Of a stretch of 64,000 nt of DNA, positions 45,084-56,987 are shown piece after piece. Within the stretch, counting starts at the first letter, position 1. Each line of letters begins with the position of its first letter. This DNA comes from Emergomyces orientalis (taxonomy: Eukaryota > Ascomycota > Eurotiomycetes > Onygenales > Ajellomycetaceae), in contig MOWL01000090.1 of assembly GCA_002110485.1 (NCBI GenBank), positions 744,001 through 808,000 on the forward strand, in the 5' to 3' direction. The notes below the pieces were generated by a model. The model ran no database searches and had not been told where the DNA came from. It saw nothing but the letters and a program-made list of their open reading frames with translations. Position numbers and translations under genes: made by a program.

Positions 45084-45690
45084 TAAGAGATAGTAGGTGA
45101 GCAGTGGGTTGAGGGGTAGGAGGGGGATGGGGGATGGGGGGTGTTTTGTCTTTTTTTCATCTTCTCACAACAGGAAAAGAGCTTAGAATGAGGGAAAGGC
45201 GTGCTCACAAACCAACGCACTTCATATTAGATCTCCTCTTCTCTATTTCCACCAAATTGTTAAGAACTATCTTCAACTGCTACTCTCGGAGGAATAACAT
45301 ATATAGTACTTGCTTCTCTAGAAGTGCTTATTTTTCTCTCACGTGAGTGTAGAATCTTTTAACCCGGCCATAAAAAAGTACTTTATACTAAGGTCACTTC
45401 ACTCCAATAAACGACAGTTTATATACGAAAAGTTAAAAAAAGATAATCATTCCGATGTCAAGTAAGACACAATAAGCGTTCAAAGAAAATAAAAATGCCG
45501 GAAACAGCACGAAATGTTGATCAGAAAGAACAAGACGAGATGAATGAGAAATGTAGTATCATCAGTTGAAGAAAATGGGTTGTGAAAAACAGTGCGTGAG
45601 AATGATGAGGGTGTTGTGAGAATATTATAAAGACGGAAAAAGATGCGCGGATTTAGTTGGTGGATTCCAGGAACATCATGCCTCCATATT
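45084..45690. other. intergenic, no gene seen
   Basis: This is the 3' flank of the aquaporin gene and of the possible small split gene ending at 45691. No other feature was recognised. Confidence 0.4.
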
Positions 45691-45902
45691 TCAAAAATCA
45701 CCGACGACGGGTTCATGGCATTCTATCAGCGTTTCCGTCCATTGTTGCTCGGCATTGGGGGGCGTCGTGGTAGTTATCGATGCACATATTTTACAGAGAA
45801 TAGTTGGCGCCAATTCTGGATCAACGCCCACTTCTCTAGAGCAAGCATCGCCATTGAAACGCACCAGGCTTTCAACCCAGGGTATATTTTCTTCACCACT
45901 TG
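45691..45902 (-). CDS. possible 3' exon of a gene split by copia
   Basis: From an AG acceptor at 45903 the minus strand encodes SGEENIPWVESLVRFNGD, SREVGVDPELAPTILCKI and onward to HEPVVGDF and a stop at 45691. Its phase (2 nt, then codons) fits the donor of the exon at 56927-56987 exactly, giving a 90-residue protein. A 27-nt exon at 46004-46030 could be added in phase. I recognise no family. The two parts are now separated by the nested retroelement, which lies in the intron on the same strand. Confidence 0.4.
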
Positions 45903-46060
45903 CTCAATGGGGTTTGTATCTTTAGCGTTCTTAGCATAATCAATATATCTTTGATGAGTGTCTGTAACGCTCTGGGGGGTCCTAACAGAGGTAGTTATGT
46001 TACCAGGTATTGTTAAATGTTGACCCTGGCCTGATTTGGCAGTTTTGGGCCTTTTGGGGT

Positions 46061-46164
46061 TCATAGATAATGTGCATTATATCCTAACTAAACTAACTAG
46101 TGAACACGCTGGCAACTATATAATGGGGGACACGTGACTATGGTAGCCCTAGTATCATCCAACA
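46061..46164 (-). repeat. 3' LTR of the copia element
   Basis: This 104-bp block is identical to the one at 56658-56761. It is preceded, in element orientation, by the G7 polypurine tract and followed by the GGGGT target duplication. Confidence 0.92.
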
Positions 46165-46197
46165 CCCCCCCATGCTAGGGCGCCCCAACCTCTTGCG

Positions 46198-47820
46198 ATG
46201 AGCCATCCCGACAGGTATATCGCGATCACGCCGTCCTCTCTTCGCTCGGCGAAGAAGAGGCCTCTTTCTACCTCCATAGCTTCCACAGGCTCCTCCCAAG
46301 AGCCCCCCCCGGCCCCAACCGTCGCGCCCAGAGACGCGCCTCAGAAAGAACCATCTGCCACCGTACAACAGCAGGATAGGCCTGACACCGCCCCAAGCCT
46401 CCCCTCCTGGGAGGGACCTACTGCTACCCCGATAGCTAAGAATCCTACAGATCTGACAGCCTACAAGCTAAGCACACTTCTTGGTCATGCAGAAAACGCA
46501 TCCTCAATCACACTTGCCCAGGTCCTTGAATACTGTAATCAGATCTCTGCACTAATTGAACCGACACTTCTTCTTTTTGAGACAGCTCACCCCATACAAG
46601 GCTCTGCACTAAGACAGGCCCTCGGCAACGGTATCACTAAAGCCATCCAAGGACATACCTACCCTCAAAAAGACCCCTATTCTAAGACATATGCCTCTTC
46701 CGCTGTGTCAAAGAGACATTCTCTAGAAAAGCTCCCTCAAACTGTTCCCGCAGTTGGACAATCAGACAAGAAACGGGTCCTATGAGCCTCTAGGCCCATT
46801 CTTCAAGGATCCGCTGACAAACGCGTGATGATCAGACTAGCAGTGAATCACTCAGCCTGAGACTCAGACTCTCAAGCCATATGGGAAAGAGTCTGCGCTC
46901 TACTACCAGACTCTACCTGAATCACTGATGTCTGGCACTGCTTCTCAGGCATTACCCTGGCCACCTCCTCCCCAGCCAACGCCGCAGCCGTGCTTGAAAG
47001 AGCCAGCCAACTCAAGACCTCCATAGAAGACTGCCATGTTGAATGACAAGAGTTCTGGGTCACTTTTGTAGTTGACTCAATCAAAAAGTCTACTCATTGC
47101 TTCAACAGAGAGAATATCTTCTCAATTCCAGTCACAGACAACATGCTTCTCTCTGAAATACGCGGAGCTGCACACCAGGCACCAATCATGCAATGTAACT
47201 GGACAAGAAAATCTCTGAACTCTAATACTGAGGAAGGCTTCGCCTGGGTCAGAGTTCAGGCCTCTGAAGTTCACCTCTTTCCAAACAAACTACGCCTCTT
47301 TAGCCGTCCAGTAATGGTTAATAGAATTAAGAAGTCCCCTAAGATTCCATCCTGCAATAGATGCCATGGCTTCCACATGGAGAGGAACTGTGCACGTCCC
47401 TTATACTGTCAGACCTGCAGCAAACTTGCTCATCTAGGTGAATGCCAATTCTCACTTCAATGCTGCAACTGCTGCGGTCCTCACCCTTCCTCTAATATAG
47501 AGTGCCCTGCCAGACCAAAAGTAGTCTCAGAACAACTAGAACATATCCCCTGTAGACAACTACACAATATCTGCAAGGCAGGCAAGAATGTCTTCTCTCT
47601 ATTACACCAACTCCCCACACAAGAGAAGACCTGTGAAACTGACTCTTTCATCTGAAGTCATTTCTCTTCATCAGCCTCAAATACTGTTCTAAGCTCACAA
47701 GCTAATCAGACAGACTCTTCTACTCAAAGAAGTTCAAGCAATACCTTAAGCCAGAGCTTCTATCTATGAGTATCAGACCATACTGAAACTCTACACTGAC
47801 CATTTTCCAAGTCAATGTAG
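46198..47820 (+). pseudogene. LINE ORF1 (gag-like) with seven internal TGA
   Basis: The frame runs 541 codons from ATG 46198 to TAG 47818-47820. Internal stops are all TGA: 46783, 46858, 46918, 47044, 47653, 47767 and 47797. The N-terminal third is Pro/Ser-rich. The C-terminal part has clustered zinc knuckles (CNRCHGFHMERNC, CQTCSKLAHLGEC, CCNCC...C) expected of an RNA-binding LINE ORF1. It overlaps ORF2 by 55 nt. If TGA terminates, only the first 195 residues are made. Confidence 0.85.
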
Positions 47821-50800
47821 ATAAACAATTAAATGCTCATGATATTGCTCTCTCACTCACAGATGAGAAAGAGTGTGATATTATAGCAATTCAGAAATCA
47901 TGAATTGTCAATGATCTCTCTACTCATCTTTTAAAAAGTCATTCTTCATATATTCACTTCACCCCTCTCTTCTTGAACTGGCCCAAACGCCCCCGAGTTC
48001 TTCTATATATACACCGTGGCAGAGCCCTAGCACCCGTCCAAACCCTAACAGACATATCCAGAGACCTACTCTGTGTCTCCATTAAAATCTCCAGATATAA
48101 AAGAGCCAATATCTACAATATCTATAATGCTTCTACTGGCTCTACAGACTCAGGTCAAGGTCTTCGGGACTTCCTTCATCTCTCTACAGATTCCAACCCT
48201 GCTATTGCCTCATGGCTTGTTGTAGGGGACTTCAATATCAGGCATGCAGATTGGAACTCTACAACTGACCACAGGCTGCAGAATAAAGAAGACCTACTCA
48301 ATCTAACTCTCTCACAAGGTCTACAACTTCTAAACCCAGTGAACAGCCCCACTCACCAGAGAGGAGGAACTCTTGATCTATTCTTCTGTCTAGCTGATGC
48401 AATCTGCTGTGTTGCTTCAGAGCTGCACTTCATCTCAGATCATGAGACTCTACTCACCTCTATAACTAATCTTCAAAACAGACCAACAGCCGACAAGAAA
48501 CCCAGCCTTGCAACATGCAATGTAGAACACTTTCTACAGCTTCTCTCTCTGCTTATCTCTCTAACATCTCTGAATGTTGAGGAAGAGGCTCTAGACCTTG
48601 TTAAGTCTCTTCAACAGGCACTATTAGGCTCTTGCCCCTCCACACAGGGCGCTCAAGGCCACCGGGCCCCCTGGTGGACAGACACAGTTAGAGCTGCAAG
48701 ACGCAACTTCCACCAGGCCCGCAGACTTGGCCCCTGCATTGAAGAACAACAACTCTTCCATAAAGAAATCAGAAAGATCAAGAAAGCCTGGAATTGAAAA
48801 TGAATTGAAGAAGCATCATCTCTTTCAGAGATATATCAGATTATCAAATAACACAAGTACCAACCTCAAGACCAATCCCCCCCACTAAAATGCACAGACA
48901 GGACTCTGGAGCAATCCCTCACAGGCAAAGCAGCCCTGCTCCGTGATACCCTTCTAGCCAGACAATTGGATGCGGAGGACATCCCCCCTGATACACCAGT
49001 TGTCCCAGAACAAGATATTCAATGAGCATCTATCACTAAAAATGAAGCATTTTGTGCTACCTGCCAGACCCCTAGCACCTCTCCAGGCGCTGACGGGGTC
49101 CCGGCCAGATTTCTGAAAACTGCCTGGCCAGCCCTAGGAGAGTGCATCACACAACTCTTTCAAAACTGTATCAACAAAGGAATACACCCGCAAGCCTTTA
49201 AAAAGGCAGAGATAGTTATTATACTGAAAGCAGAAAAGTGAGATTATACTCTCTCAAAATTCTATCACCCAATTGCACTCCTCTCTTGTCTTGGAAAAGG
49301 ACTTGAATGCCTTCTTGCCAGACGACTCTCATACCTCGCTATACGCTACCAGATTCTAGGAAAAGATCAATGTAGTGCAGTACAGCGTCGCTCAGCAACA
49401 GATCTTACCACAGCGCTGGCCTGTGATGTACAAGAACTCTGGAATCAGAAAAAACTTGCTGAAATCATAACACTAGATGTCAAAGGCGCCTTCGACGGGG
49501 TTCTGCGAAACCGTCTAGTAACCTGACTTAGAGAGCAGGGCTGGCCCACCTGCATCATCAATTGGGTCAAATCCTTTCTTCTCCAAAGAACCGCTAGAAT
49601 TCAACTAGACAACATTCAGTCAGATATCTTTTCTATTCTCTGTGAACTCTCACAGAGCTCTTCAGTCTCTTCTATTCTCTTTTTACTCTATCTTGAGCCT
49701 CTCCTCCGGCTCTCCAAGGGCCGCTTTGAATACGCCGATGACATAGCAATTCTAAAAAGCGGAAGAGATCTGGAAGCAGTAGAAGATAAACTTCAAAATG
49801 CTCTAAGAAGCACACTGAACTGGAATAATGATAATGATATTCACTTTGACTTGGATAAAACAGAACTACAATATCTACATAGAAAAAGAATCTATACTGA
49901 ATCTTCACTGCAAGTAGAAGATCGCACTATTACTCCAAATGACACTATCAGGTGGCTTGGGATATTCTTTGACAGAAAACTACAATTTAGAGAACACATT
50001 CACCAGGTCTGTATTAAAGCCAGAATAATCACTCAACACATCAAATCTCTTAATGAGGTCTTCTTTGAAATCTCAACTCTTCTACTTAGACAGACAGTTC
50101 AAGGCTGCGTCTTCAGCTCTCTATTTTATGGAACAGAAACATGGCTCTCTGAACACACATCCAAAGAGTCAGTCAACAAGATACAGACCGTCTTTAATCT
50201 AGCTGCAAGGGTGGTTCTTCCAGTCTACAAAACAACCCCGATCCCAGTCCTCCTTCGGGAATCCGGCTGGGGCCCTGCTTCAGCGTGGCTCGAATGAATA
50301 CATAACAGGCTCACAGTTAAAGTAGCTGCTGCGGACCTGTCACACTCTCTCTGCAGAAGGTGGTCCACCTCTCGTTTTAAATGGATCTGGAGAAACATCA
50401 AGATATCAACATGCTCTACAATAACCTTCTCACCGCCCTGGGAGCTCCTCTCAGAGGAAGACCGAACACGTAGGGCTCAGGAAATTGGCGCAGTCAGATG
50501 AGAGAAAGGTCCCTCTTTCTTCAAGAACTGGCTAAACAAGAATGTCTCCCCACTGGACATGGTAGTCTACTCAGACGGGTCAAAGAACCCCACTGGACAG
50601 GCCAGCAGAGGCTACTGTCTATACTGCAGGCAGACCTCTCTCTCTACATTTGGTAAACTTTCACTAGGCTCCACCGCGGAAGTATACAATGCAGAGGTTC
50701 TAGCTGCAGTGGCTGGTCTCCAAGCTGCAATACAACACCCTTTTGTCACTTTTGCCAGAAATATTATCATAGCTCTTGACAACAAAGAGGCAGTTCTCAG

Positions 50801-51449
50801 ATTGCACTCTCTTCTTCCTACAGATACATCGGCTGCCGCATTTAAGGAATTCCAGGACCTCCGGGACTCCTGGACGAGTTCCGCCTCTAACACAAGTAGG
50901 CCCCGTCAGATTATCATCAGATGGTGCCCCGGCCATGCGGATATCAAAGGCAACAAAACAGCAGATAGATTAGTAAAACAGACTACACTCATGGACTACA
51001 CACCCCAAGAAATGACTATTGCCCAGGCAAAGCTAGCCACGCGAGAGCTCTTTCAAACTGCTGTTGAGAAGTACTGGTTCTCTCTTCTAAAAAACCCATA
51101 CCTCAGGCCTAAACCACTCATAGATATATGTTCTCTGCCAGAGCTCTCCCTCCCCCGCCAGCATCTCGGCTCCCTACTCACGGCGAGAACAGGCCACGGA
51201 GACTTCACCATCTATCATGAAAGATGGAACCATCAAGACACCCTTCTTACATGTGCCTGTGAACACAAGAAAACACCAGAACACTTCTTCTTCTGCTGAA
51301 AAGAAAGAAGACTCAGTCAGTTTAACACATCATCTTCATCACTCTGCACAAGCCCAAAAGAGACACTTAACTGAATACTTAGCACTAAGACAGAAGCAAA
51401 ATTCTTTGCTAGCTGGTGCTCAAAAACTTCCTTCTTCATCAAAATTTAA
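47766..51449 (+). pseudogene. LINE ORF2 (endonuclease-RT-RNase H), with stops
   Basis: One frame of 1228 codons runs to TAA at 51447. Domains in order are an apurinic-like endonuclease (GDFNIRHADWN near 48225, terminal SDHETLL), reverse transcriptase (FADD-equivalent YADD at 49731-49742, SCLGKGLE, KGAFDGVL), and RNase H (VYSDGSK near 50565, then AEVYNAEVLAAV, RWCPGHADIKGNKTAD). Internal stops are eleven TGA (47784, 47901, 48795, 48801, 49023, 49239, 49524, 50295, 50499, 51297, 51372) and one TAA (48849). The RT segment normally LPQGSPVSP reads LSQSSSVSS at about 49647, all by C-to-T or G-to-A changes. The element is therefore dead as read. Confidence 0.88.
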
Positions 51450-51957
51450 TGTCAGTTCTAAACTGATAGTCACTCTCTCTATCTCTTCTCTATGTTATCT
51501 CTCTTCACTCACTTTTCTTCTTTCTGTTTCTACACTTACTATATCTCTTTCTCTATTACTTCTCTTCACATCCAGGTGACTACACTCACTCAGGCCTTAA
51601 CAACTCTGCTTTGAGGTCCCTTCAATCTCATATGTACTGGTGCTCCACCCCAGCTGCACCTCAATCAGAACCTCCAGGAAGGAGGATAATGTGTAATATA
51701 CAATACAGTAGGGCTTCGGCCAACTAGAACCCGTCAGGCAGTAGACTAGCTACTGCGCTGGCGCGCCTGATACCCCTAGGGAGGTTCTGTGGCCGAGGCG
51801 GTCTGCTTAGTCAGCCGCTTACGTGTCTCCAGGCGTTAAATAGTTAATAATAATAATAATAATAATGCTAGGGCGCCCCAGAGCACGGCGGCACACCTAG
51901 TAGCTGCCCTCAAATCAATCAAAAAACACACTAAATACACATAACTTTTAGATAGAA

Positions 51958-54900
51958 CTAGGCACATTCTCTCATGCCCAATTCTCGCACAAAATCACTA
52001 AACGCAGGCCTCGCTAGCGGCTTTGTAAAGCCATCGGCCTTATTCGCCGTTGAGCCCACATGTTGAAGGCACACCTCATCCTTAGCCACAAGATCACGGA
52101 GAATATGATAATGAACCTCTATATGGCGAGATCTCTTCGTTAAGGACTCTCCCTTAGCAAGATCCATGGCATCTCTATTATCAACCTGAAGATTGGACCG
52201 CACACGCCCCTTTTCCTGCAGTAAACCGGCATCATGCAACATATCATTCAACCATATCAACTCGCAAGCAGCCTCACTAGCAGCAATATACTCTGCCTCC
52301 GTTGTAGATTTAGCCGTAGAGGCCTGCCGCTGCGAACGCCATGACACAGGGGCTCCATTAATCATGATCACATAGCCCGAAGTTGATTTAAACTGGGGAT
52401 CCGCTCCCGCCCAGTCCAAGTCACAATATGCTGTAGGAGCCAATCCATCCTCACTAATCTCTCCTTTATAAAGAATGCCCACTCGCCTCGTCTTCTTAAC
52501 GTACCGTAGAACCTGCTTTAAGGCCGCCCAGCACGCCTTGTTCGGCCGTGCATTAAATCGCGATAAATAGTTGACCGCGAAAGCCAGATCAGGCCTACTG
52601 CACATAACCAGATACTGAAGAGATCCTAACCCATGACAATATCTAGTAGTCATAAAATCATCATCTAGACCTCCACTCTCATCTGGCGAGAACTCAAGCT
52701 TCAAACCCACCGCCATAGGAATGCCAGCCGGATTGACCTTATTCATGCCAAAGTCCTCTAAGATCTCATCAATATAGCGGCTCTGCATGACCGCTAAATC
52801 ACCATTCTCATGATATTTAATCTTCATGCCCAAGTACAGCTTATCTTCATCAACTCTCTTAGTCTCAAATCTCTTTACTATTTCAGCCAGAACCCAGTTC
52901 AACTCATTCTCATCAGGTCCTGTAACCCGGCAGTCATCCACATGCAGCGTTAAATAGACCTTCCGAATGGGATGATACAGAAATCCGCCATCGTACGGTG
53001 AGACACGAAAGCCCAAAGAGATCAGGTGCTCTGTTGCAACAAAATACCATGTTCTCGCAGCCTGTTTCATGCCATATAGGCTCTGCCGTACCAGCCCAAC
53101 CAGTCCCCCTCTACCATGTTTAACGCCCGTAGGGAGCTGCATATAAATCATCTCATGCTGCGGCAGTATTCCATTCAGAAACGCAGAGATGTAGTCAATC
53201 GACTTCAACACCCATTCTCGAGCCGCAGAGATCGCGAACAGGCCTCTAGTAGTAGGACCCAAAACAACCGCTGCATATGACTTAGTATAGTGAACACCTT
53301 CCTGTTGAAGAAAGCCTCTAACCACCCATCATGCACGAAAACGAATGGTTTCACCGTTGTTATTAAACTTCTGGTCGTACACCCACTTGCCAGTGAGAAC
53401 ATTCATATCCGGAGTTCATTCAACCATAATATAGGTCTTCTTTTTCTGAAACATCTCAACCTCCTTCTTCATAGCCTCCAGCCAATAGTCCCAATCAGGG
53501 CTCCGTTTAGTCTCAGCTAGAGTAGTCGGACGATCTGTAAGAGTACTGAGAACAGGTGCCTCACTAGTGGCAGAGCTATCACACTCCTCATCCTCTAGAA
53601 GATCCATCTCGTTATTAAGAAGATAAGCTGGCTCAATAGTCTCATCAAGCTCGCCATTAACTAGCATCTTCATAATGTATGGCTTTTCCTTTGCAAGTCG
53701 CCGCAAAAGACCATGCTGCCATCCACTCAGTGCATCTAGCACATTCAACTCCTGCGGGAGATCATTCAGCTTAGACACCAGCATAACTGCATTAACAACT
53801 GTCTTATCCGTAAGGTTCTCATCAAAAACCACATCGCGAGCAATCTCTAAACGTTTTGTAACAGGATCCCACAGTCGATATTGATGTAGGCCCTGATAGC
53901 CCACAAACCGCCACTCCCTGCCATCCGTACGGTCCGCAAGCTTATTCGTAACCTGAAGATTCTTCTTGTAGGCCTTACATCCCCATCTGTGCAGCCAGCC
54001 AGCGGCAGGCTGAATCCCCATCCAGGCTTCAAAAGGAGTCAGCGGACTGCCTCCCTTACAGCTGTAAAGCTTAGCGGAAGTAGGAGACATATTAATCATC
54101 ATAACAGCCGCCTGCATTGCTTCTCTCCAGAGCTCTCTAGAGAGTTCACTGTCAAACAGCAAGCTTCTTGTCTTTTCAATTATAATGCGGTTCGTACGTT
54201 CCGCGGGACCATTCAACTGTGGAGTATATGGAGTAGTCATCTCATAGACGATGCCTTGCTCCACGCAAAACGCCTTCAATTCCTCACTCTTAAACTCGCT
54301 ACCGCCATCCCAGTGCAAGGTTCCAACTCGCCGCTGAGCAGTGGCCTCAATTGACGCAACAAAGACCTTCAATCTCGCTGTAACCTCTGCCTTCGAGGCT
54401 AAGAGTATAACCCATCTATACCTAGTCGCATCATCGGTAATACTCATCCAGTAATTCGCCCCCCCAGACGTGGGAACCCCATCTTCATTATACAACGTAC
54501 GACCTCCTCCAGCGAGGTCTATAAAGAGACGCATAGCAGGCTTTATAGCCCGTGTCATCGGTTCAAACACAGGACAAGTCATTTTAGCCTGCACACAGAC
54601 CTTGCAAAAGGGCAAAGTCCTGGGTCCCTCAATCAACATCCCCATGTGAGGATCCGCCGCCATTTTCACAATATTCATTGAGTTGAGATGGCCTAGCCTT
54701 AAATGCCATTGCAATATTGACAGTTTCATAGCTGACCACACAGTCTCACTAGACAGCATCAGCAGAGAGTCATCATCTTGTTCTCTCATCACATTCACAG
54801 CGTCAAACCTGCCATTCAGCATCACAAACCAAATCAAATTCTGTACCTCCGGCGGCTTTTCCACCACATAGATATCCTTGTCATTCAAAACAGCTGTAAA

Positions 54901-56553
54901 ACTGAACATCCTGTCAGGAGAGGTCACCAGAATGAAGTGTGTATTCTCATATGTTACCTGTTTAAAGGTAAACCCCTCTCGTACAAGCTTGCCAAAGCTC
55001 ATAAGATTGACCTCCAAGTTCGGGACATAGCGAGCATTTTTCAACTGTACGTCCGCCCCATCCACAGGCACACGCACCGTGCCAACTGCTGACGCAGGGA
55101 CCATAGTTCCATCCGCCATCTCTAGTATAACATTGGAAGCCTTTGAACTCCCTGTAACCAGTTCTCTGCAGGGCGTGGCATGAGCTCCAGAGCCAGAGTC
55201 TAGGATTCATGTGCTCGCACCACTGCTAGTCTTCTCCATGGTATGAAACAACTGCTTCACTACATTATGCATCAGTGCAGAACTGTCTTTAACATCATTC
55301 TTAACACTCTTTGCAGTCTGTCTCTCATTCTTCTTCTCATCTTTCTTCTCATCTTTCTTCTCCTTCTTCTTGCAGTTAGCTGCTATATGCTCAATCTTCT
55401 CACAATTATAGCAACGTCTTCCTTCCTATCTAGTCTCTCCAGAAGAGCCTTCTTCTGCTGCACAAGACTGTCCAGGACTCTCACTCTCTTGAGCATTATT
55501 CATTGGTGCTTTAGAGAAATTCTTAGAGGGTTCCCCCACAGGCAATCTCATCATTATATCACGGCATAGGCCTAGAAGATCATTTTCAAGAGGCTCAGCA
55601 GTGGGATCTCTCTCAATAGCATCCATACAATTTTTAATGAAGGTCGCCCATTTATTACTCACTCCCGTGAGCAATCGGTCAAAGAACATGGAATTCTGAG
55701 CAGGAAACTCTATGCGAATATATTCAGTTCTAATGGCTAGCAAACGCTCAATAAATGCTCGATTAGACCCCTTCATAGCAGCTGTTAACATCAAGAGCTC
55801 CTTGTATAATCTAGTTCACTGTACAATTGGCCTCTCAGCAAAGGTCTCCTCAACCACAGACCATAGCATATAAGCAGATAGCTGATTATCCCCTGACAAT
55901 GTAAAATGAGCCCTCGCCTGCATAGAAATAGAAGATCACATATATCCATAGAGCCAACTATTCCTCTCCTTCCAGAGCCGCTGCATGCAGACACTAGCCC
56001 CCTCAGCAGGACCCACCTCCTTATTGTCTAGAATATCACTAGTTTCAGAATGCTCAACAGTCTGAAGAACATCCTCTCTCCACATTGAATAGTTCGCAAA
56101 ACCAAGAAGTCGTACAGGCTCTGTAATCAGTCCCACCTGCTGCTTAAACTGCTTAATGATCTTCATAATAGAAGGTGTCTTTCCCTTCTGCTGCAGATAG
56201 TCCGCAACATCCGCATCCAGATCATCATTCATAGAGCCTGCACCTCTATTGACTCTCATTCTCTCAATCTCATGCTGAAGCCTCACAATCTCCAGCTTCA
56301 TATGGACAGTCTCCGTATCCTCCCGGTCTCGCTGACCGGAGCTCGAGTGATCGGACATCGGGTCTTCAAACTCACTGCCTGATCCTTCCGATGTTAACTC
56401 ATGAGCCTCCATAGGCCTCCGGCGAACTGTTGCAGGTGTCAGCAAAGACCCGCTCTCGTTTCTAACCTCGTTATCGGGCGTCTGTGTATGTCTATTCGGC
56501 GGGACGTACTCTCTCGTTAAATCTGGTGCACTGCCCGATTGTAGATTAACCAT
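51958..56553 (-). pseudogene. copia gag-pol polyprotein with six internal stops
   Basis: A single frame of 1532 codons on the minus strand has no frameshift. It contains gag, a CCHC knuckle (CYNCEKIEHIAANC, with Glu at two positions that are normally Gly), a protease with DSGSGAH, and the GAG-pre-integrase segment WHLRLGHLN. Then come the integrase (CKVCVQAK, WDGGSEF, TPYTPQLNGPAERTNR), the reverse transcriptase (DYISAFLNGIL, LHVDD) and RNase H (DLDWAGADPQFKSTSGY, SLTKRSRHIEVHYH). Internal stops are TGA at 55936-55938, 55816-55818, 55207-55209, 53416-53418 and 53329-53331, and TAG at 55426-55428. The one at 55207 replaces the Trp of the protease W-LDSG motif. The one at 53329 replaces the Arg of KARxVVRGF. 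Confidence 0.9.
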
Positions 56554-56657
56554 CGAACAATAGTACGCGAAGGAATGGACCTAGTCTCCCTTCAAACTGC
56601 TAACCAATACACACTAACCAATAGTACTAACGCAGCGTACTAGAGGGCCTCATAACC

Positions 56658-56761
56658 TCATAGATAATGTGCATTATATCCTAACTAAACTAACTAGTGA
56701 ACACGCTGGCAACTATATAATGGGGGACACGTGACTATGGTAGCCCTAGTATCATCCAACA
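56658..56761 (-). repeat. 5' LTR of the copia element
   Basis: Identical over 104 bp to the LTR at 46061-46164. It is the upstream LTR because gag-pol reads leftward from 56553. The GGGGT target duplication follows at 56762-56766. Confidence 0.92.
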
Positions 56762-56926
56762 GGGGTGATGATGAGTTCCACGTGACATAAATTAATCTTG
56801 GCATCGTCACACGGCCCACGAATATCTCGTCCCAAAGTTAGCACTGATTGAGTTGTCGATAAACCAGTGATCCTACTTTGGGGGGAGGGATGGGAGAATG
56901 AGCTCTGAGGGGAACCTAACACTTAC

Positions 56927-56987
56927 CTTTCGAACTCTGGACCTCCTGGTTCTTCTCAGGCTGGCCAGCAACATTTTGAGCTGCCAT
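56927..56987 (-). CDS. possible 5' exon of a gene split by copia
   Basis: ATG at 56987 opens MAAQNVAGQPEKNQEVQSSK followed by a strong GTAAGT donor at 56926. Its phase fits the acceptor at 45903. The retroelement insertion point lies 165 bp into the presumed intron. The protein is unrecognised and the exon pairing rests only on phase and composition. Confidence 0.35.

Larger units (their letters stand above)
46188..51864 (+). mobile_element. LINE retrotransposon (Tad/I-like), inserted in copia
   Basis: The insert is bounded by a 16-bp target duplication, ATGCTAGGGCGCCCCA, at 46172-46187 and 51865-51880. It ends with a (TAA)n tail (about 51845-51864) rather than poly(A). The first ATG is 10 bp from the 5' end, so it appears full length. 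Two overlapping frames encode a zinc-knuckle ORF1 and an endonuclease-RT-RNase H ORF2. The presence of RNase H and the domain order fit the Tad/I side of the LINE tree. Both frames have multiple internal TGA codons but no indels. Confidence 0.92.
46061..56761 (-). mobile_element. Ty1/copia LTR retrotransposon, with nested LINE
   Basis: The element reads on the minus strand and is bounded by identical 104-bp LTRs (46061-46164 and 56658-56761) that start TGTTGGATGATAC in element orientation. A 5-bp GGGGT duplication flanks it (46056-46060 and 56762-56766). A run of seven G (46165-46171 on the minus strand) directly abuts the 3' LTR as polypurine tract. Its single gag-pol frame is at 51958-56553. 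Between the end of pol and the polypurine tract a LINE of ~5.7 kb has inserted. Without the LINE the element would be about 5.0 kb. Identical LTRs suggest a recent insertion, though 104 bp is a short clock. Confidence 0.93.

Noticed and set aside
46198..51449. LINE translated with TGA as Trp (non-standard genetic code)
   Set aside because: It was attractive because stops are nearly all TGA, and one falls on the Trp of the endonuclease QEPW motif. However, several TGA fall where relatives have Arg, and catalytic motifs such as LPQG are damaged by the same C-to-T/G-to-A changes, so mutation is the better explanation.
55791..55994. Separate 67-codon frame within the copia gag region
   Set aside because: It is an out-of-frame reading; the gag-pol frame is continuous through this region apart from the TGA codons.
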